From NCBI GenBank assembly GCA_003165465.1, contig PLUM01000091.1:36335-78334 (forward strand): a DNA stretch of 42,000 nt, read 5' to 3'. The number at the start of each line of letters is the position of its first letter. Position 1 is the first letter of the stretch. Below, in pieces: positions 17,398-25,304 of the stretch. The stretch comes from Acidobacteriota bacterium. GTDB taxonomy: Bacteria > Acidobacteriota > Terriglobia > Acidiferrales > UBA7541. The position numbers were made by a program, and so were the translations under genes. The notes beneath the pieces are model-generated. The model made no database searches. It was not told the origin of the DNA and saw only the letters and a list, made by a program, of their open reading frames with translations.

Positions 17398-17445
17398 TCC
17401 CCTGATTCTTTTGGGGATAAAAGCTCGGTATAAGTGCGGTATAAG
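17397..17445. repeat. Hairpin and tandem cggtataag repeats just after tRNA-Ser
   Basis: The arms atcccc (17397-17402) and ggggat (17413-17418) can form a 6-bp stem with a 10-base loop directly after the tRNA. They are followed by two copies of cggtataag with an 11-base period (17426-17434 and 17437-17445). Short direct repeats beside an integrase gene and a tRNA can be recombinase or excisionase arm sites, but no binding data support this here. Confidence 0.45.
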
Positions 17446-17507
17446 CAGAGGCAAGAGAATAAGCCGTTTTTTCCTCAAACCCCAGTATTAAACAGGGGAG
17501 AGGGAAA

Positions 17508-18029
17508 ATGGCTAATCTTCACGTCACGATTATAATTCGCACGACCAGCCCGGAAGGAAAACGACGCTGGATAAAGGCTTTTGGAAAGAACGATCCCGCA
17601 GGTCCTCTGTATCTCCGCTATTGTTCCGGTTCTAAGCCGCGTTACATCAAGGCCGGGAATTTCTACGATGAGGCCGAGATGGCGCAAATGCGTTTGGAGC
17701 GAAAGCTCAAAGCGCAGTCGCTGGGCTTCACCGTTCACGAAGAGAATGCCGACACCAAGAAATTTCACCGCATTTCCGACGTCATCGCGGCGTATCTGTC
17801 CGACCTTCGGCTGAATCGTCGTCCAGAGAAAACCGTCAAAGGCAGGAAGACCGAGCTTGAGGTGTTCGCCAAGTTCTCTGGAAAGGTCTACCTGGAAGAA
17901 ATCACGCGTGCCGACCTGCCCCAATCGTTCCAGGATTACGTGCGGGCACGAACGCTACTAGCCAACGCAATGGCGAGATCCTCATGCAGCGAGGTTAGGA
18001 TAAGGGGATATGTTGCAAAACCGGACTGA
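17508..18029 (+). pseudogene. Truncated tyrosine-type integrase
   Basis: A GGGGAGAGGG site precedes the ATG at 17508. The N-terminal 70 residues resemble the arm-binding region of Acidobacteriota/Proteobacteria tyrosine integrases. Residues about 86-145 (ISDVIAAYLSDLRLN..., YLEEITRADL) match the SAM-like core-binding domain. After about residue 146 the similarity ends and the frame runs into unrelated sequence, stopping at 18029. The catalytic domain with its R-H-R-Y residues is absent, since intact enzymes are about 350-420 residues. The gene is thus a remnant. Its place behind tRNA-Ser shows that a mobile element integrated here and has since lost activity. Confidence 0.8.
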
Positions 18030-18080
18030 AATCCGGAGGCAAAATCGGGCTGCATTGATGCGGAAGCCAGACACGTGGGG

Positions 18081-18163
18081 CGTTCTCGAGATGAAAATGG
18101 ATTTACAGTGACACGAACGAGCGAATGGGGTGTACAATGGCGCCGTTTTCGAGATGAAAAGGG
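18081..18163. repeat. 20-base direct repeat in the gap after the integrase remnant
   Basis: The copies at 18081-18100 and 18144-18163 (cgttctcgagatgaaaatgg and cgttttcgagatgaaaaggg) differ at two positions and start 63 bases apart. Spaced near-identical repeats of this size occur at the ends of some insertion sequences such as the IS21 family, and as regulator sites. Either could apply. No transposase is recognisable between 18030 and 18291. Confidence 0.55.
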
Positions 18164-18291
18164 GAATTCCGTCTCAGGGATTGAAAAGGTTCCTATCGCA
18201 ACTGCGATTCGTCACGTGTGATTGCTAGCATAATTCAAGATTCCGCGCCAGCCATTGAATCAATCGCCATTGACACCGGGGAGCGGCCGAA

Positions 18292-18801
18292 ATGGATGCC
18301 AAACTTCAGATCACGGTAAATGAACAGCCTTGGACGGTTACTTCCACGCGGGATACGCCTCTGCTATACGTCCTCACAAACGAGATGAACCTCCATGGCG
18401 CACGGTTCGGTTGCGGTCTTGGCCAGTGCGGCTCTTGTTCCGTGCTAGTCAATGGTGTTGAAATTCGTTCGTGTATCACGCCGGTTTCCGCGGTCGAAGG
18501 TAAATCGGTGACGACACTCGAGGGCCTGGCCACACTGTACGCAAAACAAAATCGTCTTTCGAATCCACCCGGGCTACACCCTATTCAGCAGGCACTCATA
18601 GATGAGCAGGCCGTCCAGTGTGGTTACTGTTATAACGGGATGATCATCAAAGCTTCCGAGCTTTTATCAAAAACCCCGCAGCCTACCGATATGCAGATTC
18701 GCACTGCGATGAATGGGCACCTATGCAGGTGTGGAACGTATCCGCGAATTATGAAAGCGATTCAGCGCGCTTCTCGAATGGCTTCAAAGGTGACCAAGTG
18801 A
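18292..18801 (+). CDS. Molybdenum hydroxylase [2Fe-2S] small subunit, IorA-like
   Basis: The product has 169 residues, preceded by a GGGGAG site. The N-terminal plant-type ferredoxin domain has Cys41, Cys46, Cys49 and Cys61 (GCGLGQCGSCS...SC). The C-terminal helical domain has Cys110, Cys113, Cys145 and Cys147 (QCGYC...CRC) for the second cluster. This is the standard electron-transfer subunit of the xanthine dehydrogenase/isoquinoline 1-oxidoreductase family. Its last codon overlaps the GTG start of the large subunit (GTGA), so the two are coupled. There is no FAD subunit gene nearby, as in isoquinoline oxidoreductase and some aldehyde oxidases, which pass electrons to cytochromes or other acceptors. 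Confidence 0.93.
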   Translation: MDAKLQITVNEQPWTVTSTRDTPLLYVLTNEMNLHGARFGCGLGQCGSCSVLVNGVEIRSCITPVSAVEGKSVTTLEGLATLYAKQNRLSNPPGLHPIQQALIDEQAVQCGYCYNGMIIKASELLSKTPQPTDMQIRTAMNGHLCRCGTYPRIMKAIQRASRMASKVTK

Positions 18802-21035
18802 GTGACAATCCGAACTTTGCCGCCTTTCCTCGCCGCGATTTATTGAAAGCAGGCGGCGTGCTGATCGTCGGTTGCGTGCTCGGGCGCGCCTCCGCCGCGC
18901 AACTGTTGCCCGCAACCGGAGCCGCTGCGGCCGGGGCGCCCGATCCAAAGTTGCTGAACACCTGGATCGCGATTCATAGCGACAACACCGCAACAATTTT
19001 CTTTGGGTTCGTTGAATTAGGTCAGGGGAATTCCACGGCGTTGTTGCAGATTGCCGCCGAGGAACTCGACCTGGACATGGGGCAACTGAAATCGGTTCCG
19101 ATCGAGACAGGGGTGACGCCCAATCAGGGCGGCACGGTGGCCAGCTCCTCGATCAATCGGGGCGGTCCGCAAATTCGAGCGGCTGCCGCGGAGGCGCGGT
19201 TTGCTCTCCTCGCACTTGCCTCCAAGCGTTTGCAAACGCCAGTGGATCGTTTGACCGTATCGAAGGGGATCGTTTCGGTTGAGGGCAGCGCCAAAGAGTC
19301 GGTTACTTACGGTGAACTCGTGGGTAAATCCCCCTTCGATGTGCCTGTCACCGGAACGGCGCCACTGAAGCGATTCGCTGAGTACAAAGTGGTTGGCACG
19401 CGTATTCAGCGCCGAGACATTCCAGACAAAGTCAGTGGTAAGTGGACTTTCGTGCAGCATTTGCGTTTGCCCGGGATGCAGCATGGCCGGGTTGTCCGCC
19501 CGCGTGGACAGGGGGCGTACGGCGCGGGTGCGCGAGTAGTGAGCATCGACCAGGATTCCATACGGCGCATCCCAAATGTTAAAGTTGTGCGTCGCGGCGA
19601 CTTTGTAGGAGTGACGGCACCGGTCGAATGGGATGCCATTCGCGCGGCCCAGCAATTGAAGGTGACTTGGGATGAGACTCCCACCCTTGCGGGCCATGCC
19701 GAGTTGTACGACCAGATGCGCGCCAGTGAAACAATTGATGAGGTTGTTACGGAGAATGCCGAAGTGGCGGCAGCGCTCAGCCAGGCCGCTCACGTTGTGT
19801 CCCAAACTTATCGCGGTCCCTACCAATCGCACGCACCTTTCGGACCCAATTGCGCTGTTGCGGACATTGCCAAGGATTCCGCCCTGGTAATGTGCTCGTC
19901 GCAAAATGTCTATGACGCCCGAGCGACACTCGCCACAGTCCTGGGAATGCCGATTCCCCAAGTACGCGTGCAGTATTACGAGGGATCCGGCACTTACGGT
20001 CATAGCTGCTACGACGACGTGGCGCAGGCTGCCGCGATCATGTCTCAAGTAATTGGTAAGCCGGTACGCGTGCAATTCATGCGATGGGATGAGAATGGAT
20101 GGGACAATTATGGTCCTGCTCATTTCGCAGAGGTTCGCGCCGGTGTCGATGCCAATGGAAAGATCGTGGCGTACGAGTACCAGGCCTGGCAGCATACTTG
20201 GAGCCTTACGGAAACATCCCAGCAATTGACCGGGACGGCGGCGCGGGAGACTCCCGGAGGACGGTCGCAAAACCTGACGGCGCTCAATTCGGGTTCGATG
20301 TACGACATTCCAAATGTGCGCCGGGTCAATCACCGGGTGCCTGGAATTAACGGATTCCTAAAGGGCTCCTATTTGCGCTCGCCGCTCGATATTTCAATTT
20401 CCTTCGCATCTGAACAGACCATTGATGAGCTCGCGTACCTCGCGGGAATGGATCCTTATGCCTTCCGCCAACGCAATATGTCCGACGCTCGCTGGCTGGA
20501 AGTACTAAATGCTGTGGCGCGCGCGGCTCATTGGACGCCGGCGCGAGCCGCAGGTAAGCTGTCCACAGCGAAGGTCGTAACGGGACGCGGTATCGCCGTC
20601 GGCACTCACCTATCTTCCTACGCGGCCGCTGTGGCCGAGATTGAAGTAAACAAGGAAACCGGCCAGATTATTGCGAAACACATGTACGGCGCCCTGGACG
20701 CCGGACAGGCCGTGAATCCTGGGTTCGTTGAAAATCAGATCAGCGGGATGTTGATACAGGCGACAAGTAGAATCTTGAAGGAAGAAGTAACATTCACAAA
20801 AACGCGGGTCACAAGTCTCGACTGGGACAGCTATCCGATTCTGCGTTTCGCCGAGCACCCCGAAGTTACGCCCATCGTAGTCCAGCGCCTAGATCAACCA
20901 TCGACTGGCGCAGGAGAGGAAGTCCTGGGGCCCGCTGCAGCTGCAATCGCGAATGCTTTTTTTGACGCAACTGGGGTACGGCTGAGGCAATATCCGCTAA
21001 CGCCAGCCCGCGTCCAGGCCGCATTACGAAGCTAA
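18798..21035 (+). CDS. Molybdenum hydroxylase large subunit, IorB-like, Tat-exported
   Basis: The product has 745 residues. I start at GTG 18798, which overlaps the small-subunit stop; upstream readings lie inside that gene. The N-terminus has a twin-arginine signal (FPRRDLLKAGG, Arg12-Arg13) followed by a hydrophobic stretch and an Ala-rich cleavage region. The molybdopterin-binding domains follow, with FVELGQGNSTAL near residue 75 and the catalytic-type Glu707 in GAGEEVLGP near the C-terminus. The enzyme probably hydroxylates an N-heterocycle or oxidises an aldehyde using water oxygen, in the periplasm. The small subunit has no signal and would be co-exported. It is the first enzyme of the catabolic cluster; the substrate is not predictable. 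Confidence 0.92.
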   Translation: MSDNPNFAAFPRRDLLKAGGVLIVGCVLGRASAAQLLPATGAAAAGAPDPKLLNTWIAIHSDNTATIFFGFVELGQGNSTALLQIAAEELDLDMGQLKSVPIETGVTPNQGGTVASSSINRGGPQIRAAAAEARFALLALASKRLQTPVDRLTVSKGIVSVEGSAKESVTYGELVGKSPFDVPVTGTAPLKRFAEYKVVGTRIQRRDIPDKVSGKWTFVQHLRLPGMQHGRVVRPRGQGAYGAGARVVSIDQDSIRRIPNVKVVRRGDFVGVTAPVEWDAIRAAQQLKVTWDETPTLAGHAELYDQMRASETIDEVVTENAEVAAALSQAAHVVSQTYRGPYQSHAPFGPNCAVADIAKDSALVMCSSQNVYDARATLATVLGMPIPQVRVQYYEGSGTYGHSCYDDVAQAAAIMSQVIGKPVRVQFMRWDENGWDNYGPAHFAEVRAGVDANGKIVAYEYQAWQHTWSLTETSQQLTGTAARETPGGRSQNLTALNSGSMYDIPNVRRVNHRVPGINGFLKGSYLRSPLDISISFASEQTIDELAYLAGMDPYAFRQRNMSDARWLEVLNAVARAAHWTPARAAGKLSTAKVVTGRGIAVGTHLSSYAAAVAEIEVNKETGQIIAKHMYGALDAGQAVNPGFVENQISGMLIQATSRILKEEVTFTKTRVTSLDWDSYPILRFAEHPEVTPIVVQRLDQPSTGAGEEVLGPAAAAIANAFFDATGVRLRQYPLTPARVQAALRS

Positions 21036-21062
21036 AAAGTTTTCATTGAGGGAGCCGCAGTC

Positions 21063-22097
21063 ATGACCGACAAGAGTATGACCAGCATTGCGGATCGGTA
21101 CTACGTTGCGATTTTGCTTCCGATGACCGAGACGCTGCAAATCGATGAGCATGCCTATCGCCGCTTCATTCAATACTTCCTGCGAGAGCCGCGCTTTCTG
21201 AAGACTGGCGGGCTGTGCATCAATCCTGAGGCGGGAGAAATATTTTACCTTACTCGCGCGGAGAAAAGACGCGTCCTCGAGATCGCCATGGAGGAGGCTC
21301 ACGGGAAAGTTCCCATCTTCGCCGGCACCTGGGCCCTGACAACAGAGGAAACCGTTGCCACGGCGCGCGACGTGAAGGCCTTAGGAGCGGATGGAATCTT
21401 TGTGACGCCTCCTGGCGGCGCTCAGGACGTCACCTCCTGCTGGGATGCGGACATGTATCCCGAAGTGTGGACGGACATGATCAAGGCGCAAGACAAGGCA
21501 GTCGATCTGCCCATTATCACGCATCCGGTTTCGGGATCGCGGCCTCCGTTTTCTCCCGGCTTGCCATTGAACGCCACGCTCCAGATCTGCCGCGAAGTGC
21601 CCAATATCGTTGGCTGGAAGATGACGTATGGCTATGACGGATTTCGAATCATCGCGAAAGGGCTCAGGTCCCTCGACCGTCACGTAGCCGTTCTGGGCGC
21701 GCTCGCCAGTCGCTTCCATGAATATAACGCCACGGGAATTTTTGACGGGACGCTGAGTGGATTCTGGAATTTCGCGTTCGAACCGATGCTGGACCATCTG
21801 GATGCATGGAAGCGAAGGGACCTCGAAGGAGCTTGCAAAATTTGGGACAGTGGCTTGGTACAACTTCATGAATACATCGCCGACATGGGCCGCCTACATA
21901 CACGGTACAAAACGGCAGCGTGGCTCCGGGGTCTGATTCCGAATCCCTATATGCGTCCTCCGATGCCGCTTCCCCGCCAAATTGAGATCGACACAATTTA
22001 TGAATTGCTTAAAAATCTCGGCGTGTCCGTAATAGATAAGTCTGAGACCAGATTATTAGCCGTACAGGCACGAGAGACAGGTTTCGTGCAGGTCTAA
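21063..22097 (+). CDS. Dihydrodipicolinate synthase-family aldolase or hydratase
   Basis: The product has 344 residues, with a GAGGGAG site at about 21047-21053. The fold is a TIM barrel of the DapA/NanA class I aldolase family. The Schiff-base lysine is Lys186 (IVGWKMTYG). The segment that normally reads YN-x-P and carries the catalytic tyrosine here reads PIITHPVSG, with Thr153-His154, so the tyrosine appears to be replaced. It is also longer than DapA (about 290 residues). Relatives include hydratase-aldolases of aromatic breakdown such as trans-o-hydroxybenzylidenepyruvate hydratase-aldolase. In this cluster a carbon-carbon cleaving step fits better than lysine synthesis. Confidence 0.85.
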   Translation: MTDKSMTSIADRYYVAILLPMTETLQIDEHAYRRFIQYFLREPRFLKTGGLCINPEAGEIFYLTRAEKRRVLEIAMEEAHGKVPIFAGTWALTTEETVATARDVKALGADGIFVTPPGGAQDVTSCWDADMYPEVWTDMIKAQDKAVDLPIITHPVSGSRPPFSPGLPLNATLQICREVPNIVGWKMTYGYDGFRIIAKGLRSLDRHVAVLGALASRFHEYNATGIFDGTLSGFWNFAFEPMLDHLDAWKRRDLEGACKIWDSGLVQLHEYIADMGRLHTRYKTAAWLRGLIPNPYMRPPMPLPRQIEIDTIYELLKNLGVSVIDKSETRLLAVQARETGFVQV

Positions 22098-22353
22098 CAA
22101 AAACCCTGCAGTGGTTCTAGCCTGAATATCGGGTGGTGGGCCAGTTTGCGATGCCAGTAGGACAGCCACTACCGAATATTGCGAAAGTCCATCGTGAATT
22201 TTCCCAGTCGCGACGAAATACCGTTCGCGTTGTCACCTCGATTTAGTGTTTGCTCTAACTATCCGCGAAATATAGAGTGGCTTTTCATTCGGGCCGGTGC
22301 GAAGGTATTCCAAAAGCGTTTGGATGGATTTTCCTGGAAAGTGGGATAAGTGA

Positions 22354-23727
22354 ATGCCTTTTAGCTCAGATGACCGGCGGGGAGCGTCGCTGCTCGCAAG
22401 GATCGAGCGAATCCAGGTCAGTCCCTGGCATATAAGGGCGCTACTGGTCATGGGCAGCGCCACGTTCTTCGATGCATTTGATGTTTTGGCCATCGCGTAC
22501 GTCCTTCCCACACTGATTGGAGTTTGGAAACTCGCGCCACGAACCATTGGCGTGCTGATTTCATCGAGCTTTGTCGGTCAGATTGTGGGAGCCCTTTTCT
22601 TCGGCTGGCTCGCGGAGCGTATCGGCAGGCTTCAATGCGCAAAGATTACGATCGCGCTCTATTCGCTGATGAGCATTCTCTGCGCCATGTCCTGGAATAT
22701 TCCCTCGCTATTGGTGTTTCGCACCATTCAAGGTATTGGGCTCGGAGGGGAGGTCCCCGTCGCAGCGGCTTACATCAACGAGATCTCACGCGCGAAAGGC
22801 CGCGGCCGTTTTTTCCTGATATATGAGTTGATCTTCCCGCTTGGGTTGGTCGGTGCTTCCCTACTCGGTTTTTGGCTGGTTCCGATGTTTGGCTGGCGCA
22901 CCATGTTCTTGATTGGAGGATTGCCGGCAATTCTGGTACTCGTGCTTTTTGCCGGAAACATTCTTCCGGAGTCGCCCCGATGGCTCGTTTCAAAAGGGCG
23001 GTTTGATGAAGCCGAGGAGATCGTCAGAAAGATGGAAAGTGCTGCACCTTCGGGCGGAGAGATAATTTCTTCGACGCCTGAGCCCTTGCAAATCGCGCCG
23101 GCTTCCCGCCGTGAAACTTCGGGGCTAGAACTTTTTCGTGGGATCTATCGCCTCCGAACAATCGTTGTCTGGTTCATTTGGATTACCACTTATTTTGTGA
23201 CTTACGGCGTCAATACATGGCTGCCTACGATTTTTCGCACGTATTACAAGTATAGCGTTGCCGACGCACTGCGGAATGGCGTGATCATCAATCTTGCCGG
23301 CCTGGCTGGCGCCTTCCTTTGCGCTATGCTGGTGGATCACTTGGGGCGCAGGCCATGGTTCATCCTAGCTTACACTTTGGGGGCTGCCCCGCTGATTGCC
23401 ATCTGGGTTCGAGGCGCGACAAATCCGCGCGAGGTAATCGTGCTGGTGGCGATCAGCTTCATGTTTATTTCCGGGAATTCCATGCTGGTCTACTTGTACA
23501 CGACTGAAATCTATCCCACACGGTTGCGAAGTCTTGGAACGGGCGCGGCGAGCGCGTGGTTGCGAGTCGCTTCGGCGGCTGGACCGGCGATCGTCGGATT
23601 CGCCCTGACTGGCTATGGAGTGGGCGGCGTGTTTTTGTTGTTTGGAATTGTCTCGCTCACAGGTGCAGCCATATCTTTCAGAACTGTGGAAACGCGGGAG
23701 CGTGCGCTTGAGGAAATCTCACCCTAA
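22354..23727 (+). CDS. MFS transporter, aromatic acid/sugar:H+ symporter type
   Basis: The product has 457 residues with about twelve hydrophobic segments. MFS signatures are present: FDAFDVLAIAYVLP in the first helix, GWLAERIGRLQ between helices 2 and 3, and the mirrored DHLGRRPW between helices 8 and 9. The first-helix Asp residues and the loop motif are typical of the aromatic acid:H+ symporter group (PcaK, BenK type). It would import a substrate or intermediate across the inner membrane for the surrounding catabolic enzymes. The 256 bases before it hold no other gene, so it may have its own promoter. Confidence 0.88.
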   Translation: MPFSSDDRRGASLLARIERIQVSPWHIRALLVMGSATFFDAFDVLAIAYVLPTLIGVWKLAPRTIGVLISSSFVGQIVGALFFGWLAERIGRLQCAKITIALYSLMSILCAMSWNIPSLLVFRTIQGIGLGGEVPVAAAYINEISRAKGRGRFFLIYELIFPLGLVGASLLGFWLVPMFGWRTMFLIGGLPAILVLVLFAGNILPESPRWLVSKGRFDEAEEIVRKMESAAPSGGEIISSTPEPLQIAPASRRETSGLELFRGIYRLRTIVVWFIWITTYFVTYGVNTWLPTIFRTYYKYSVADALRNGVIINLAGLAGAFLCAMLVDHLGRRPWFILAYTLGAAPLIAIWVRGATNPREVIVLVAISFMFISGNSMLVYLYTTEIYPTRLRSLGTGAASAWLRVASAAGPAIVGFALTGYGVGGVFLLFGIVSLTGAAISFRTVETRERALEEISP

Positions 23728-24021
23728 TGCCTTGTGATCAATGACTTAGCCGTTTCTGACAGGCGTCAGGCAGTGCCGATGGGACCTGTTCTGTTGGAGA
23801 ATATCGATAAGGTTGCTAGCCAAACAAAATAGAGGATGAGTTCCATATTGAAGTCCGTCGCATCTTTCTGCTGTCACTAGAGGTAACCGCGCAGGTGCCT
23901 TCATTCCCGGCTATGAGCTTCGAGCGATCGCAAGAATAATTTCGATGTCGTCCCTGCACGCGGGTCAATATGCAACTGAACCTTGACGACGCGATTTAGT
24001 CTTAGTCATACTGCGGCTCCT
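23728..24021. other. Intergenic region, no gene seen
   Basis: The stretch lies between the transporter and the first amidohydrolase. No convincing ORF, promoter or repeat was seen. A TTG at 23983 would extend the amidohydrolase by 13 residues, but it has no better ribosome-binding context than the ATG at 24022. Confidence 0.3.
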
Positions 24022-25170
24022 ATGATTCAAAAACGCTTTGGCCAAGGTCATCACCATTCGCACGGCATAAAAAAGTGCGGACACGGGAATATTTCCCGGC
24101 GAGATTTTTTCGGCGGAGTATCCATCATCGCCGCCGGTGCGATCTTATCTGGCCACCCGTTCTCCGCCTGGGGCGCCGCCGATCCGGGCCGCATCGATAT
24201 TCATCATCACTTCCAGCCGGATGTTTATTACGATTTCCAGAGGGCGCACGGCAAGGGGTTCGACACAAATCAATGGACCCTGGCAAAAGATTTGGAAGAT
24301 ATGGACAAAGCTGGCACGGCCGTTGCCTTCCTGTCCCTCACGACCCCGGGATTCACCTTCGGAGAGGTGAACGAGGTAAGAAAAGTCTCGCGAGGCTGCA
24401 ACGAAGCGGCTGCGAAATTGATCGCGGATCATCCGGGACGCTTCGGGAGTTTCGCCACAATACCATTGGCTGACACCGAAGGTGCTCTCCACGAAACGGA
24501 GTATGCGCTCGATACGCTGAAAGCGGATGGCATATGTCTCTTCTCCAACTACGGAGATGTTTGGCTTGGTCACGCGACATTTGCCCCCGTTTACGAGGAA
24601 CTGAATCGGCGCAAGACGTTGATTTACGTTCACCCTGTTCTCCCGTACTGCTGCGCAAATCTAAGCGTCGCGAAAGACGGCGTGCCCAATGAAATCGCCA
24701 TGATTGAATTTGGAACGGACACGACGCGCGCCATCGCCAGCCTTATCTTCAGCGGCATGACTACTAAATTTCCGGATATCACCTGGATATTTGCGCACGG
24801 CGGCGGCACCATGCCCTTTTTGATCGAACGCTTTTTCCAGGGAGGAGCTTCCGCGGAAATTGTCCCGGGAATTCTGACCAAGGGGCAGGACGAGCCGCCG
24901 GTGAAGAACTCGCCCTCGGGCGAAGCCATCCTCCGTGAGTTAAGAAAAATGTATTACGACACGGCGCAAATTTCGAACCCAGTCGCCCTCGGCGCGCTTC
25001 GCAAGGTCATACCCGTTTCTCAGATTCTCTACGGCACCGATTACTGGTACAGGACAGCTGTAGAAAGCGTTCGGGGCTTAAACACCAGCAAAGTATTCAG
25101 CGCGGAAGAACTGCGCGCCATCAACCGCACCAACGCTGAAAGAATCCTCCCACACTACCGCAAAGTATAG
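24022..25170 (+). CDS. Amidohydrolase-2 family protein, ACMSD-like, with Tat signal
   Basis: The product has 382 residues from ATG 24022; a TTG at 23983 is an alternative. The first 23 residues are His-rich (GHHHSHGIKKCGHG). A twin-arginine motif NISRRDFFGG (Arg26-Arg27) and a hydrophobic stretch follow. The TIM-barrel metal ligands are visible in order: HxH in RIDIHHHFQP (61-63), His in YVHPVLPYCC, His in FAHGGGTMPF, and Asp in YGTDYWY. Amidohydrolase-2 enzymes such as ACMSD and gamma-resorcylate decarboxylase are non-oxidative decarboxylases or hydrolases. An exported form is unusual. It is a paralogue of the protein at 26563-27663, and the Rieske oxygenase gene lies between them. Confidence 0.87.
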   Translation: MIQKRFGQGHHHSHGIKKCGHGNISRRDFFGGVSIIAAGAILSGHPFSAWGAADPGRIDIHHHFQPDVYYDFQRAHGKGFDTNQWTLAKDLEDMDKAGTAVAFLSLTTPGFTFGEVNEVRKVSRGCNEAAAKLIADHPGRFGSFATIPLADTEGALHETEYALDTLKADGICLFSNYGDVWLGHATFAPVYEELNRRKTLIYVHPVLPYCCANLSVAKDGVPNEIAMIEFGTDTTRAIASLIFSGMTTKFPDITWIFAHGGGTMPFLIERFFQGGASAEIVPGILTKGQDEPPVKNSPSGEAILRELRKMYYDTAQISNPVALGALRKVIPVSQILYGTDYWYRTAVESVRGLNTSKVFSAEELRAINRTNAERILPHYRKV

Positions 25171-25304
25171 CGCCACTGTTCAAGGACGTTTGTAAGGCTT
25201 GACAGGACTCGCCACCAGGCATATGGTCTCGACCAATATCGGCAATCAAAGACCGAATAATTCTGCGAGCACCGGGAAGTTTTCGAGTCCCAGGAGGACG
25301 CCTC

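Noticed and set aside
19017..20333. Minus-strand open frame of 438 codons inside the molybdenum hydroxylase gene
   Set aside because: It is a complement artefact of a gene with strong family motifs.
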